From assembly GCA_035544835.1 (NCBI GenBank), contig DASZZV010000013.1, forward strand, positions 1 through 5,099: a stretch of DNA of 5,099 nucleotides, written 5' to 3'. The stretch is from DASZZV01 sp035544835 (GTDB taxonomy: Bacteria; Acidobacteriota; Thermoanaerobaculia; Gp7-AA8). Made by a program: the position numbers and the translations under genes. Below the pieces are notes generated by a model, which did no database searches, had not been told where the DNA came from, and saw only the letters and a list, made by a program, of their open reading frames with translations. Below, one piece after another: positions 1-5,099 of this stretch. Numbering within the stretch: position 1 is the first letter of the stretch; each line of letters starts with the position of its first letter.

Positions 1-573
1 ATTGCGGATGGGAAAGTGCTCCCGCCGCGGCGGAGTCCCACGACGAAACTCCGTGACGATCAACCCCTTCGCGGCGATCGATTCGAAGAGGGAACGATGG
101 GCATCCGGGTATACGACGTCCAGTCCTGTGCCGAGCACGGCGATGGTATTTCCCTCGAGCTCCAGCGCGGTCCGGTGCGCCTCAGCGTCGATGCCGCGGG
201 CCAGACCCGACACGACCGTGAAACCGGCTTCGACCAGAGAGCGTGTCACCAGCCGCGTGACGCGCAGTCCGTACTCGGAAGCGCGTCGCGAGCCAACCAC
301 CGCCACGGATGGAGTCTGCAGAAGTTCCAGGCGGCCTCGATAAAACAGGATGGGCGGCGGATTATGAATCTCCCTGAGCAGCGGCGAGTAGGTCTGGTGA
401 AGCATCGTGACGGAGTCCGAGGACTGTGTGGTCTCCGTCGAGGTGATCAGATCTTCATTCAATGCAGGTACAGTTTTCCGTTCGTTCACGTTTACGCGGT
501 GAAGAGGAGACAGACAAGGTTTACGCGTGTGGGAGTGCTCATTATAATCGAATGCTCGCAGAACCTCACACAA
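1..573 (-). CDS. dprA: DNA-processing protein DprA (Smf), partial: N-terminal half, runs off the left edge
   Basis: DprA binds incoming single-stranded DNA in the cytoplasm and loads RecA during natural transformation. The reading frame stays open from 588 to the left edge. Counting from a TTG at 573, the Rossmann-fold signatures appear in order: the lead-in YSPLLREIHNPPPILFYRG (62-80), GSRRASEYG (94-102), SGLARGID (122-129), AH-AL (132-137), AVLGTGLDVVYP (145-156) and HFPIRN at the window edge (186-191). These are diagnostic for the family. The rest of the Rossmann fold and any C-terminal winged-helix domain lie outside the window. The start is uncertain. TTG 573 has GGAGG 4 nt upstream, but the first 56 residues do not look like the usual N-terminal SAM domain. 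GTG 489, TTG 462 and ATG 405 are in-frame alternatives without a clear ribosome site. The gene is divergent from the lipoprotein operon. The family call is firm; the 5' end is not. Confidence 0.92.
   Translation of the reverse strand, partial: MCEVLRAFDYNEHSHTRKPCLSPLHRVNVNERKTVPALNEDLITSTETTQSSDSVTMLHQTYSPLLREIHNPPPILFYRGRLELLQTPSVAVVGSRRASEYGLRVTRLVTRSLVEAGFTVVSGLARGIDAEAHRTALELEGNTIAVLGTGLDVVYPDAHRSLFESIAAKGLIVTEFRRGTPPRREHFPIRN
490..527 (+). repeat. Pair of 9-bp direct repeats GTTTACGCG upstream of and overlapping the -35 box
   Basis: GTTTACGCG occurs at 490-498 and again at 519-527, a repeat period of 29 bp. The second copy includes the proposed -35 hexamer TTTACG (520-525). Such placement would suit binding of a regulator to two half-sites, but the spacing is just under three helical turns and no factor can be named. 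The first copy also overlaps the GTG at 487-489 that is one possible dprA start. Chance recurrence is possible. Confidence 0.4.
520..548 (+). promoter_or_regulatory. Sigma70-type promoter for the lipoprotein operon
   Basis: The -35 box is TTTACG (520-525, 4 of 6 matches to TTGACA), followed by a 17-nt spacer and a perfect -10 box TATAAT (543-548). Transcription would start near 555, giving a leader of about 60 nt before the ATG at 615. The leader holds a small hairpin, TTCTC (586-590) with GAGAA (594-598), next to the purine stretch that may be the ribosome site. The -10 region ATTATAAT (541-548) is its own reverse complement, so it also offers a TATAAT to the minus strand, but no good -35 box is seen for that direction. 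Confidence 0.7.
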
Positions 574-614
574 CGAACCTCCGGATTCTCACCGAGAAGG
601 AAGAAACTCTACTC

Positions 615-1139
615 ATGAGACGTGTGCTGATTGGCTTCGTGGTTCCACCGCTTCTCTGTTGTGCCATGGCCTGCTCGCATGGCCTCGACCTGCAAAAGGC
701 TCCTTCTCAGGTTCGAGCCGGCGCTGATGCCGCCCGCATCAACCTGTGGCGGGAGGCCATGTTCCGGTTTCAGCGGGCAGTGCAGATGAATCCCTCGGAT
801 GCCCGGGCGCTCAACGATCTGGCTGTCGCCTACGAAGGCAACGGAGAGTTCGAGAAAGCTCGCGATACCTACACGCTGGCTCTCAAGCTCGACAGATCGA
901 ATCAGTACATACAAAAGAACTACAGCCGCTTCGTTGAGTTCTATACGAAGTACAGGAAGCGGGACGCAGCGGCGACCGCCGCCGCCAATGCCCCGAAGGC
1001 CTCAACGCCGGGCTCGAAGCCGGCTGGTCCCGCCGCAGTACCGCAGCCGGGACCGCCGCAACCGCTTCCTCATCCTGAGCCGCCAACGCCTCCGGTCTCG
1101 ACTCCGCCTCCACCTGCGCATCCGGGAGGAAGCCGATGA
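615..1139 (+). CDS. Small TPR lipoprotein with proline-rich C-terminal tail
   Basis: This 174-residue protein begins with a basic end and hydrophobic stretch (MRRVLIGFVVPPLL) that leads to Cys20 in CAMAC. This is a likely but weak lipobox, with A-M-A before the cysteine instead of the usual L-A/S-G/A. After cleavage it would be anchored in the inner or outer membrane. Residues 38-113 form two clear tetratricopeptide helical repeats plus a capping helix: AMFRFQRAVQMNPSD (48-62), then ARALNDLAVAYEGNGEFEKA (63-82) through LALKLDRSN (88-96). TPRs serve protein-protein contacts. From 117 to the end the chain is Ala/Pro-rich, disordered and ends in many prolines, resembling a periplasmic spacer. 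The purine stretch AAGGAAG (597-603) lies rather far upstream of the ATG. In-frame upstream starts, such as ATG 552, precede the predicted transcription start and would bury the signal sequence. Its last 4 bases overlap the next gene. No specific function is recognised. Confidence 0.85.
   Translation: MRRVLIGFVVPPLLCCAMACSHGLDLQKAPSQVRAGADAARINLWREAMFRFQRAVQMNPSDARALNDLAVAYEGNGEFEKARDTYTLALKLDRSNQYIQKNYSRFVEFYTKYRKRDAAATAAANAPKASTPGSKPAGPAAVPQPGPPQPLPHPEPPTPPVSTPPPPAHPGGSR
1124..1130 (+). promoter_or_regulatory. Strong ribosome binding site that supports the 1136 start
   Basis: GGGAGGA lies inside the last codons of the lipoprotein gene, with 6 nt between GGAGG and the ATG at 1136. It is the best Shine-Dalgarno match in the window and favours the overlapping ATGA start of the second gene over the internal ATG at 1214, which has no such site. 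Confidence 0.7.
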
Positions 1140-1903
1140 CGGGACGGTTTGGGGAGTCACGGGTACCGGCCGCACGCCGTGCGGCCCTACACCAGTCGTT
1201 CGGGCGGCGCCTGATGAGACGGATGTTGACCGTGTCCGCATTGCTCGTTCTGCCTTCGCTGGCACAGGCCGGCGTCGTCGAAGTCAGTCTGAAAGTTCCT
1301 GTTCGGGCCCGTCTTTCCATCAACGGTGGCGAGAAGGTGGCGATCGCGCCGTTCGTCATCCAGACCAGCGCGGCCGATGTGAAGGGCGATCGCGCCGCAA
1401 AGGTCGACGTTCAGGGAGAGTTTCGTCGTTACATTCGAAAGCAGCTCTCAAAATCGACCAAGCTCACGATCGTAGACTCCCCATCGTCCAAGCTGCCCAG
1501 CTCCGACATCAAGACACTGATCGCAAACCGCGATTTCTGGCGCGATATCGGTACCCGAACGGGCGCTGATTATGTCGTCTCCGGTGTCATCAACTTCGAC
1601 GTCCAGGACAAGGCCGGCTACAAAACAGAGGAGTACCTCTCTCCCGTTGACGGACGGACCTACTACCGTCAGGTCCTGGTTGAATCGACGGGCTTCGTCT
1701 TCGACATCATCATCGTCGTCTTCAACGGAGACACCGGAGAAAAGCTGATCGAGGAGAACTTCCGCGACTTCAAGGAGTTCGACCAGCGGAACTACGACGA
1801 GATCCTGGGACTCTTCGAGAACCTTCGAGCACTGGAGAAGCAACTCCTGGGGATTTTCGTGCCGCAGGAGACGTCCACGACCCGCTACCTTTTCACGGAA
1901 TAG
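1136..1903 (+). CDS. Secreted periplasmic protein with a CsgG/TolB-N/LpoB-like fold
   Basis: The product has 255 residues from ATG 1136. Residues 27-45 form a typical signal peptide (MRRMLTVSALLVLPSLAQA), with cleavage expected at AQA|G46. No cysteine follows, so it is soluble and not lipid-anchored. The mature part alternates strands and helices: VAIAPFVIQT (68-77), an amphipathic helix around EFRRYIRKQLSKS (95-107), LTIVDSP (110-116), a helix DFWRDIGTRTGADYVVSGVINF (133-154), and strands ending FVFDIIIVVFNGDTGE (187-202). An 'activity at low-potential PF...helix...vvD...GAdyvv.G' layout is characteristic of the CsgG, FlgT, TolB N-terminal and LpoB group, which are envelope proteins that act as assembly or activator modules. 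The match is by pattern, so the family is inferred. The gene overlaps the lipoprotein stop (ATGA), implying translational coupling. The first 26 residues are an odd Arg/Ala-rich extension before the signal peptide; an alternative start is ATG 1214. Confidence 0.85.
   Translation: MTGRFGESRVPAARRAALHQSFGRRLMRRMLTVSALLVLPSLAQAGVVEVSLKVPVRARLSINGGEKVAIAPFVIQTSAADVKGDRAAKVDVQGEFRRYIRKQLSKSTKLTIVDSPSSKLPSSDIKTLIANRDFWRDIGTRTGADYVVSGVINFDVQDKAGYKTEEYLSPVDGRTYYRQVLVESTGFVFDIIIVVFNGDTGEKLIEENFRDFKEFDQRNYDEILGLFENLRALEKQLLGIFVPQETSTTRYLFTE
1168..1186 (+). repeat. Perfect 8-bp inverted repeat (GGCCGCAC/GTGCGGCC) in the 5' part of the second gene
   Basis: GGCCGCAC (1168-1175) and GTGCGGCC (1179-1186) are exact reverse complements around a 3-nt loop GCC, giving a very GC-rich hairpin in RNA. 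It sits between the overlapping start at 1136 and the internal ATG at 1214. It could slow ribosomes or be a leader structure if translation really begins at 1214. There is no following T-run, so it is not an intrinsic terminator. Confidence 0.6.
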
Positions 1904-1914
1904 CTCGCCGGCGA

Positions 1915-1947
1915 CGCTGCATCAGGTCGAATCGCGACCGTGCAGCG
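1915..1947 (+). promoter_or_regulatory. Stable hairpin in the gap between the second and third genes
   Basis: CGCTGCA (1915-1921) pairs with TGCAGCG (1941-1947). Inside it, after a small internal loop (TCA opposite G), GGTCG (1925-1929) pairs with CGACC (1935-1939) around the loop AATCG. This gives 12 base pairs, mostly G-C, in a gap of only 62 nt. The hairpin ends 9 nt before the ribosome site of the third gene and has no U-run, so it is not a classical terminator. It may mark RNA processing, partial attenuation or protection of the upstream message. Confidence 0.6.
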
Positions 1948-1956
1948 CGTCAGTCT

Positions 1957-1963
1957 GGAGGAG
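1957..1963 (+). promoter_or_regulatory. Ribosome binding site that fixes a TTG start
   Basis: GGAGGAG stands just before the TTG at 1966, with GGAGG 4 nt away. No ATG or GTG lies between it and the signal peptide. The next in-frame TTG (1978) would lie 16 nt from GGAGG and would remove the basic RHR residues of the signal peptide, so TTG 1966 is the best start. Confidence 0.65.
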
Positions 1964-1965
1964 TC

Positions 1966-4920
1966 TTGAGACATCGATTGTCCGCTGTAGTGCTGGGAGC
2001 CGTCATAGCCGTCGCACTGATGCCCTCGAGCGTTTATGCGTTCGGTAAAAACAAAATTGTCTACGACCGCTTCCATTTCAGCATCTACCACGCAACCCAC
2101 TTCGATGTGTACTTCTACGAAGAGGAGAAGGACTCGCTGCAGAAGGTCGTCAATCTGGCCGAGAGTGCCTATGACGATCTCTCGCGGAAGTTCAACTTTC
2201 AGATCTCGAAGAAAATCCCGCTGATTTTCTACGCCACGCATTCGGCCTTCGAGCAATCCAACGTCGAGCTGGCCTTTATCCCCGAAGGAGTCGGAGCCTT
2301 CGCCGAGCCGGTCCGGGACAGGATGGTTCTGCCGATCGACGTCGCGGACGAGAAGCTGCTGCAGCTCATCACTCACGAGCTCACCCACATCTTCGAGTAC
2401 GAGATCCTGTTTCAGGGGAGAGTCGACAGGCAGTTGAGGGTAAGTCCGCCGACCTGGTTCATGGAGGGGCTCGCTTCCTTCATGGGTGACGACGAAGACA
2501 CGAACGATCGCATGATCCTTCGCGATGCCGTCGTCAACGACCAGATTCCATCGATCGAGCGCGGGTTGCATGGTTACTTCGCCTACCGCTTCGGCCATGC
2601 CGTGTTCCGCTATATCCAGCAGAAATATGGCTGGGACGGTCTTCGCGATTTCGTCATGGAGTATCGCAACACACTCGGCAGCTCGATCGAGAAGCCGCTC
2701 AAGCGGGCATTGGACGTAACACCGGAGGAATTCGATTCACGGTTCCGAACGTGGCTTCGCAAACAATACCTTCCGGCGCTCGTCTCTAAAGGTGAGCCGA
2801 GTGAATACGGGGACCCCTTCACGGTGAATCCCGATCTGCAGAGTGTCGAGACCTCACCGGCGGTCTCACCCTCCGGTGATCTGCTGGCCGCCCTCACAAC
2901 CTACAAGGAAGACGTCGACATTGTGCTGTTCAACGTGCCGGCGCGGAAGCTGTTGCGCAACCTATCCCCGGGATATCCCGAAAAGTACGAATACGTGATC
3001 GGGCAGTTCCTCACTACCGGTCCGGTCATGGGACGTGACGTCGGCTTCAGCCCCACCGGCGACCAGATCGCGTTCTTCGTGAAGAAGGAGCGTGGTCGGA
3101 ACCTCGTCATCGCCAATGCGCTGAGCGGTCGTATCGAGAAATCGGTGCGCATGACCACCGAGCAGCAGTTGAATCCCAGTTTCTCGCCGGACGGAACGAA
3201 GATCGTCTACCACGCCTTTCAGGGAAACCGCGCCGACATCTTTCTTTATGACCTGGCGTCGGGACAGAACACCAATCTCACCAACGACTCCTTTTTCGAT
3301 GCCGCGCCGGTCTTCACGCCCGACGGGCAGTCTGTCGTCTACGCCTCGGTCGTCGGCGGTTACTCGAAGCTCTTCCGCCTGTCGCTGTCCGACTCGACGA
3401 AGCGTTATCAGCTGACAACCGGCGCATGGAACGATATCGATCCGACCTTCTCGCCAGACGGCAAGCGCCTTTTCTACGCCTCCGACCGGCAGACCGGGCG
3501 CAACCTCGTCCAGGCATCCGAGATCGTGGAGAAGAACGAGGACCTGGCCAGGCGCGACGACAAAACACCGCCGGCTGATCCCTCCAACTACGCCGCCTAC
3601 AACATCTACTCCGTTGACATGAAGTCGGGTGAGACGCTGCAGTTCACCGATGTCGTCGGTGGCTGCTTCACGCCGGCCGTCTTCATCGGCACGGGAAACA
3701 AGGAGCGGATGGTTTTCTCGTCCTACTACAAGGGACGATGGCGCCTGTACTCGACACTCACCGATAAACCTCTCCGCAAGGCTGAACTGGCCGAGCTTCC
3801 GTCCCAGCCGATGCTGCCGGGGGAGCGCAATGCCTTCGTGCCGCCCGTCGAGGTGACGATCGACCCAGAAAAGGTCGCGAAGTACGGCGGGTTCCGCCTC
3901 TTTGTCGATGACGTTCAGGTCAATGCCGGCATCAACTCCGATCAGACGTTCGTCTCGCGCTCGGTCATCTATATGAGCGACATGCTGGGCAACCGGCGCT
4001 TCATCGCCTCCCTCAACTCGGTGTCGACGTTCTCGAACTTCGATTTCCTGTATTTTGACCAGCAGCATCGGACGAACTGGGGAGTCCGCGTTTTCGACGA
4101 CAGAACGTATTTCACAACCATCGATACCCGCTCGTCGACGATCAAACGGGGACGAAACCTCTATCAGCAGACCGGCATCCAGGGAATCGTCAGTCATCCC
4201 TTCGACCGGTACCATCGCATGGAATTCAGCGTCGGCTATCTGAAGCGCAACATCAACTATCCAACAGCTGCCTTCGATCAGAACGGTGTGCCGATCCGGA
4301 TTTTCGCTCCGCGGAGCGACAGCTTCCCGCTGTTTACGACCACGTTCTCCGGCGACAACGCGCAGTTTAAGAACTTCGGTCCGATTTCCGGCCGGAGGTA
4401 CGACATCAGCGCCAGCTACGGCGCGGATGTCAAGAACGGCGGTACGCTGACCAACAACTACGAGGTCGACACGCGTCAATACCTGCAGTTGACGTCGCGA
4501 TCCCTTCTGGCGGCGCGTTTTTACGGTGCATGGTCGGAGGGCTCTGCACCCGATTTCTTCTACTTCGGAGGTCTCAACACATTGAGGGGCTATGACTTCC
4601 GGAGCTTTGTAGGCGACCGAGCCTTCTTCGGAAACTTCGAGGTCCGCTTTCCCCTTGTCGATGTCATAGCCACGCCACTTTTTGCGTTACAGCAGGTTCG
4701 CGGCGAGCTTTTCTTCGACGTAGGCGGCGCGTTCTTCAAGGGCGACAAGTTCAATTTCATCGATGGAAGGCAGCTGAAGGACGGTCGGGCAGCGGTGGGC
4801 TGGGGTCTGTCGTTCAACGTGTTCGGTCTCGAACTGCACTGGGATTTTGCGCGTCAGACCGACCTCAAGAGCATCGATCATACGACCAGGACATCGTTCT
4901 GGATCGGAGAGACCTTCTGA
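1966..4920 (+). CDS. Outer-membrane protein with zinc-peptidase (MA-like), TolB-type propeller and BamA-like barrel domains
   Basis: The product has 984 residues. A signal peptide covers residues 1-25 (cleavage at VYA|F26). The N-terminal domain, about 30-270, is a gluzincin-type metallopeptidase: HELTH (137-141) supplies two zinc histidines and the catalytic Glu138, and E167 in TWFMEGLASF is the likely third ligand, as in the peptidase MA family. Residues about 290-600 form a propeller with PD40/TolB repeats at VSPSGD (300), FSPTGDQIAF (361), FSPDGTKIVY (406), FTPDGQSVVY (450) and FSPDGKRLFY (495), about 45 residues apart, plus a degenerate sixth blade near 567-598. From about 640 to the end lies an Omp85/BamA-type barrel (bacterial surface antigen domain) with GGLNTLRGY (868-876), the counterpart of the VRGF motif, and a terminal Phe984 typical of barrel beta-signals. 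No POTRA domains are seen. It starts at TTG, 62 nt after the previous stop, and is probably in the same operon. The domain calls are strong; the substrate and role are unknown. Confidence 0.93.
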   Translation: MRHRLSAVVLGAVIAVALMPSSVYAFGKNKIVYDRFHFSIYHATHFDVYFYEEEKDSLQKVVNLAESAYDDLSRKFNFQISKKIPLIFYATHSAFEQSNVELAFIPEGVGAFAEPVRDRMVLPIDVADEKLLQLITHELTHIFEYEILFQGRVDRQLRVSPPTWFMEGLASFMGDDEDTNDRMILRDAVVNDQIPSIERGLHGYFAYRFGHAVFRYIQQKYGWDGLRDFVMEYRNTLGSSIEKPLKRALDVTPEEFDSRFRTWLRKQYLPALVSKGEPSEYGDPFTVNPDLQSVETSPAVSPSGDLLAALTTYKEDVDIVLFNVPARKLLRNLSPGYPEKYEYVIGQFLTTGPVMGRDVGFSPTGDQIAFFVKKERGRNLVIANALSGRIEKSVRMTTEQQLNPSFSPDGTKIVYHAFQGNRADIFLYDLASGQNTNLTNDSFFDAAPVFTPDGQSVVYASVVGGYSKLFRLSLSDSTKRYQLTTGAWNDIDPTFSPDGKRLFYASDRQTGRNLVQASEIVEKNEDLARRDDKTPPADPSNYAAYNIYSVDMKSGETLQFTDVVGGCFTPAVFIGTGNKERMVFSSYYKGRWRLYSTLTDKPLRKAELAELPSQPMLPGERNAFVPPVEVTIDPEKVAKYGGFRLFVDDVQVNAGINSDQTFVSRSVIYMSDMLGNRRFIASLNSVSTFSNFDFLYFDQQHRTNWGVRVFDDRTYFTTIDTRSSTIKRGRNLYQQTGIQGIVSHPFDRYHRMEFSVGYLKRNINYPTAAFDQNGVPIRIFAPRSDSFPLFTTTFSGDNAQFKNFGPISGRRYDISASYGADVKNGGTLTNNYEVDTRQYLQLTSRSLLAARFYGAWSEGSAPDFFYFGGLNTLRGYDFRSFVGDRAFFGNFEVRFPLVDVIATPLFALQQVRGELFFDVGGAFFKGDKFNFIDGRQLKDGRAAVGWGLSFNVFGLELHWDFARQTDLKSIDHTTRTSFWIGETF

Positions 4921-4990
4921 CTCAGTGCTTGCGCGCGGTTTGCGTTTGCTGTCATCCCGAGCAAGGGACAGCGTGCGCGCTGCCACTGAG
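4921..4990. repeat. Long imperfect inverted repeat directly after the stop of the third gene
   Basis: CTCAGTG (4921-4927) pairs with CACTGAG (4984-4990) and GCGCGC (4931-4936) pairs with GCGCGC (4975-4980), separated by a symmetrical 3-by-3 mismatch. That gives 13 base pairs around a 38-nt loop, and the loop holds the first dispersed-repeat copy. It begins at the first base after the TGA. The bases that follow are A-rich, not T-rich, on the plus strand, so it may end or protect the transcript without being a standard intrinsic terminator. Confidence 0.65.
4950..4970. repeat. Dispersed TGTCATCCCGAGC element, short copy
   Basis: The 13-mer TGTCATCCCGAGC (4950-4962) recurs exactly at 5008-5020. 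This copy continues AAGGGACA and can fold on itself: TGT (4950-4952) with ACA (4968-4970) and CCC (4956-4958) with GGG (4965-4967), with CAT bulged out. It lacks the GGATCTGG end seen in the second copy, so it looks truncated or diverged. Confidence 0.65.
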
Positions 4991-5007
4991 AAAAGAAACT
5001 GAGTGGG

Positions 5008-5038
5008 TGTCATCCCGAGCCGCAGCGAGGGATCTGGG
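5008..5038. repeat. Dispersed TGTCATCCCGAGC...GGATCTGG element, fuller copy
   Basis: From memory, this 31-base stretch, starting TGTCATCCCGAGC and ending GAGGGATCTGGG, matches a widespread intergenic repeat of acidobacterial and other soil-bacterial genomes. ATCCC (5012-5016) pairs with GGGAT (5029-5033) and GC (5019-5020) with GC (5025-5026) around the loop CGCA, with a GA opposite GA internal mismatch. It carries no coding potential and probably acts, if at all, as a REP-like or small mobile sequence. Confidence 0.7.
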
Positions 5039-5039
5039 C

Positions 5040-5099
5040 GGGGGCCTTAGACCCTTGGCAATCGAAAATGTTTGCGAGCACCACGATGGAAGGGCCCCC
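5040..5099. repeat. Imperfect inverted repeat at the right edge (GGGGGCCTT ... AAGGGCCCCC)
   Basis: GGGGGCCTT (5040-5048) is the reverse complement of the last ten bases (5090-5099) apart from one extra base. It follows directly on the fuller dispersed element, so it may be the body of the same repeat unit, with its matching outer end beyond the window. The stretch 5049-5089 between the arms holds no gene I can support. Confidence 0.4.

Noticed and set aside
541..573. Minus-strand promoter for dprA using the palindromic -10 box
   Set aside because: TATAAT is present by symmetry at 546-541, but the hexamers 16-18 bp upstream (such as GTGAGG) do not resemble a -35 box, and there is no extended -10.
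462..614. Upstream extension of the lipoprotein gene (to 462 or ATG 552)
   Set aside because: It would precede the predicted transcription start and bury the signal sequence and lipobox inside the protein.
16..618. 200-codon plus-strand open frame
   Set aside because: It is opposite the unmistakable dprA motifs and crosses the promoter of the lipoprotein gene.
799..1569. 256-codon plus-strand open frame
   Set aside because: It runs out of frame through two genes with signal sequences and recognisable folds, and is Arg/Ser-rich without any motif.
1885..2598. 237-codon open frame on the minus strand
   Set aside because: Antisense to the peptidase domain, which contains an intact HELTH site on the plus strand; there is no ribosome site or known motif.
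2962..4479. 505-codon open frame on the minus strand
   Set aside because: It lies fully opposite the barrel and propeller coding region, has no recognisable domain and is Val/Arg/Asp/Gly-rich, as expected from antisense of GC-biased codons. The plus strand has clear domains throughout.
4921..5006. Intrinsic terminator after the third gene
   Set aside because: The inverted repeat is strong but is followed by an A-rich, not T-rich, run and has a long loop, so I list it only as a repeat.

Overview
The window looks like a piece of a Gram-negative (diderm) bacterial chromosome of moderately high GC. Three features point to the Acidobacteriota or a neighbouring phylum: a very large secreted protein joining a zinc-peptidase domain, a TolB-type propeller and an Omp85-type barrel; strong use of PD40 propeller repeats; and intergenic TGTCATCCCGAGC elements, which are familiar as dispersed repeats in such genomes. 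The taxonomic call is inference only. There are no rRNA, tRNA, CRISPR or transposase genes.

Layout. Bases 1 to about 573 carry, on the minus strand, the N-terminal half of dprA, which runs off the left edge. A divergent region (about 490-614) holds a strong sigma70-type promoter for the plus strand (TTTACG, 17 nt, TATAAT). Three plus-strand genes then follow and are probably co-transcribed: a small TPR lipoprotein with a proline-rich tail (615-1139), a secreted protein with a CsgG/TolB-N/LpoB-like fold (1136-1903, overlapping the previous stop by ATGA), and a 984-residue peptidase-propeller-barrel protein (1966-4920, TTG start). A stable hairpin occupies the short gap between the second and third genes. 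The last 179 bases (4921-5099) have no gene and are packed with inverted repeats and two copies of a TGTCATCCCGAGC dispersed element.

How the genes may work together. All three plus-strand products carry export signals: a lipoprotein of the inner or outer membrane, a periplasmic protein, and an outer-membrane barrel carrying periplasmic or surface domains. Co-transcription and the ATGA overlap suggest one cell-envelope function, possibly outer-membrane protein handling or wall/envelope maintenance, but no substrate can be read from the sequence. The most unusual item is the third gene, whose architecture puts a gluzincin HExxH...E site, a six-bladed propeller and a BamA-like barrel in one chain without POTRA domains. 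The adjacent dprA (DNA uptake and recombination) is divergent and probably unrelated in function.
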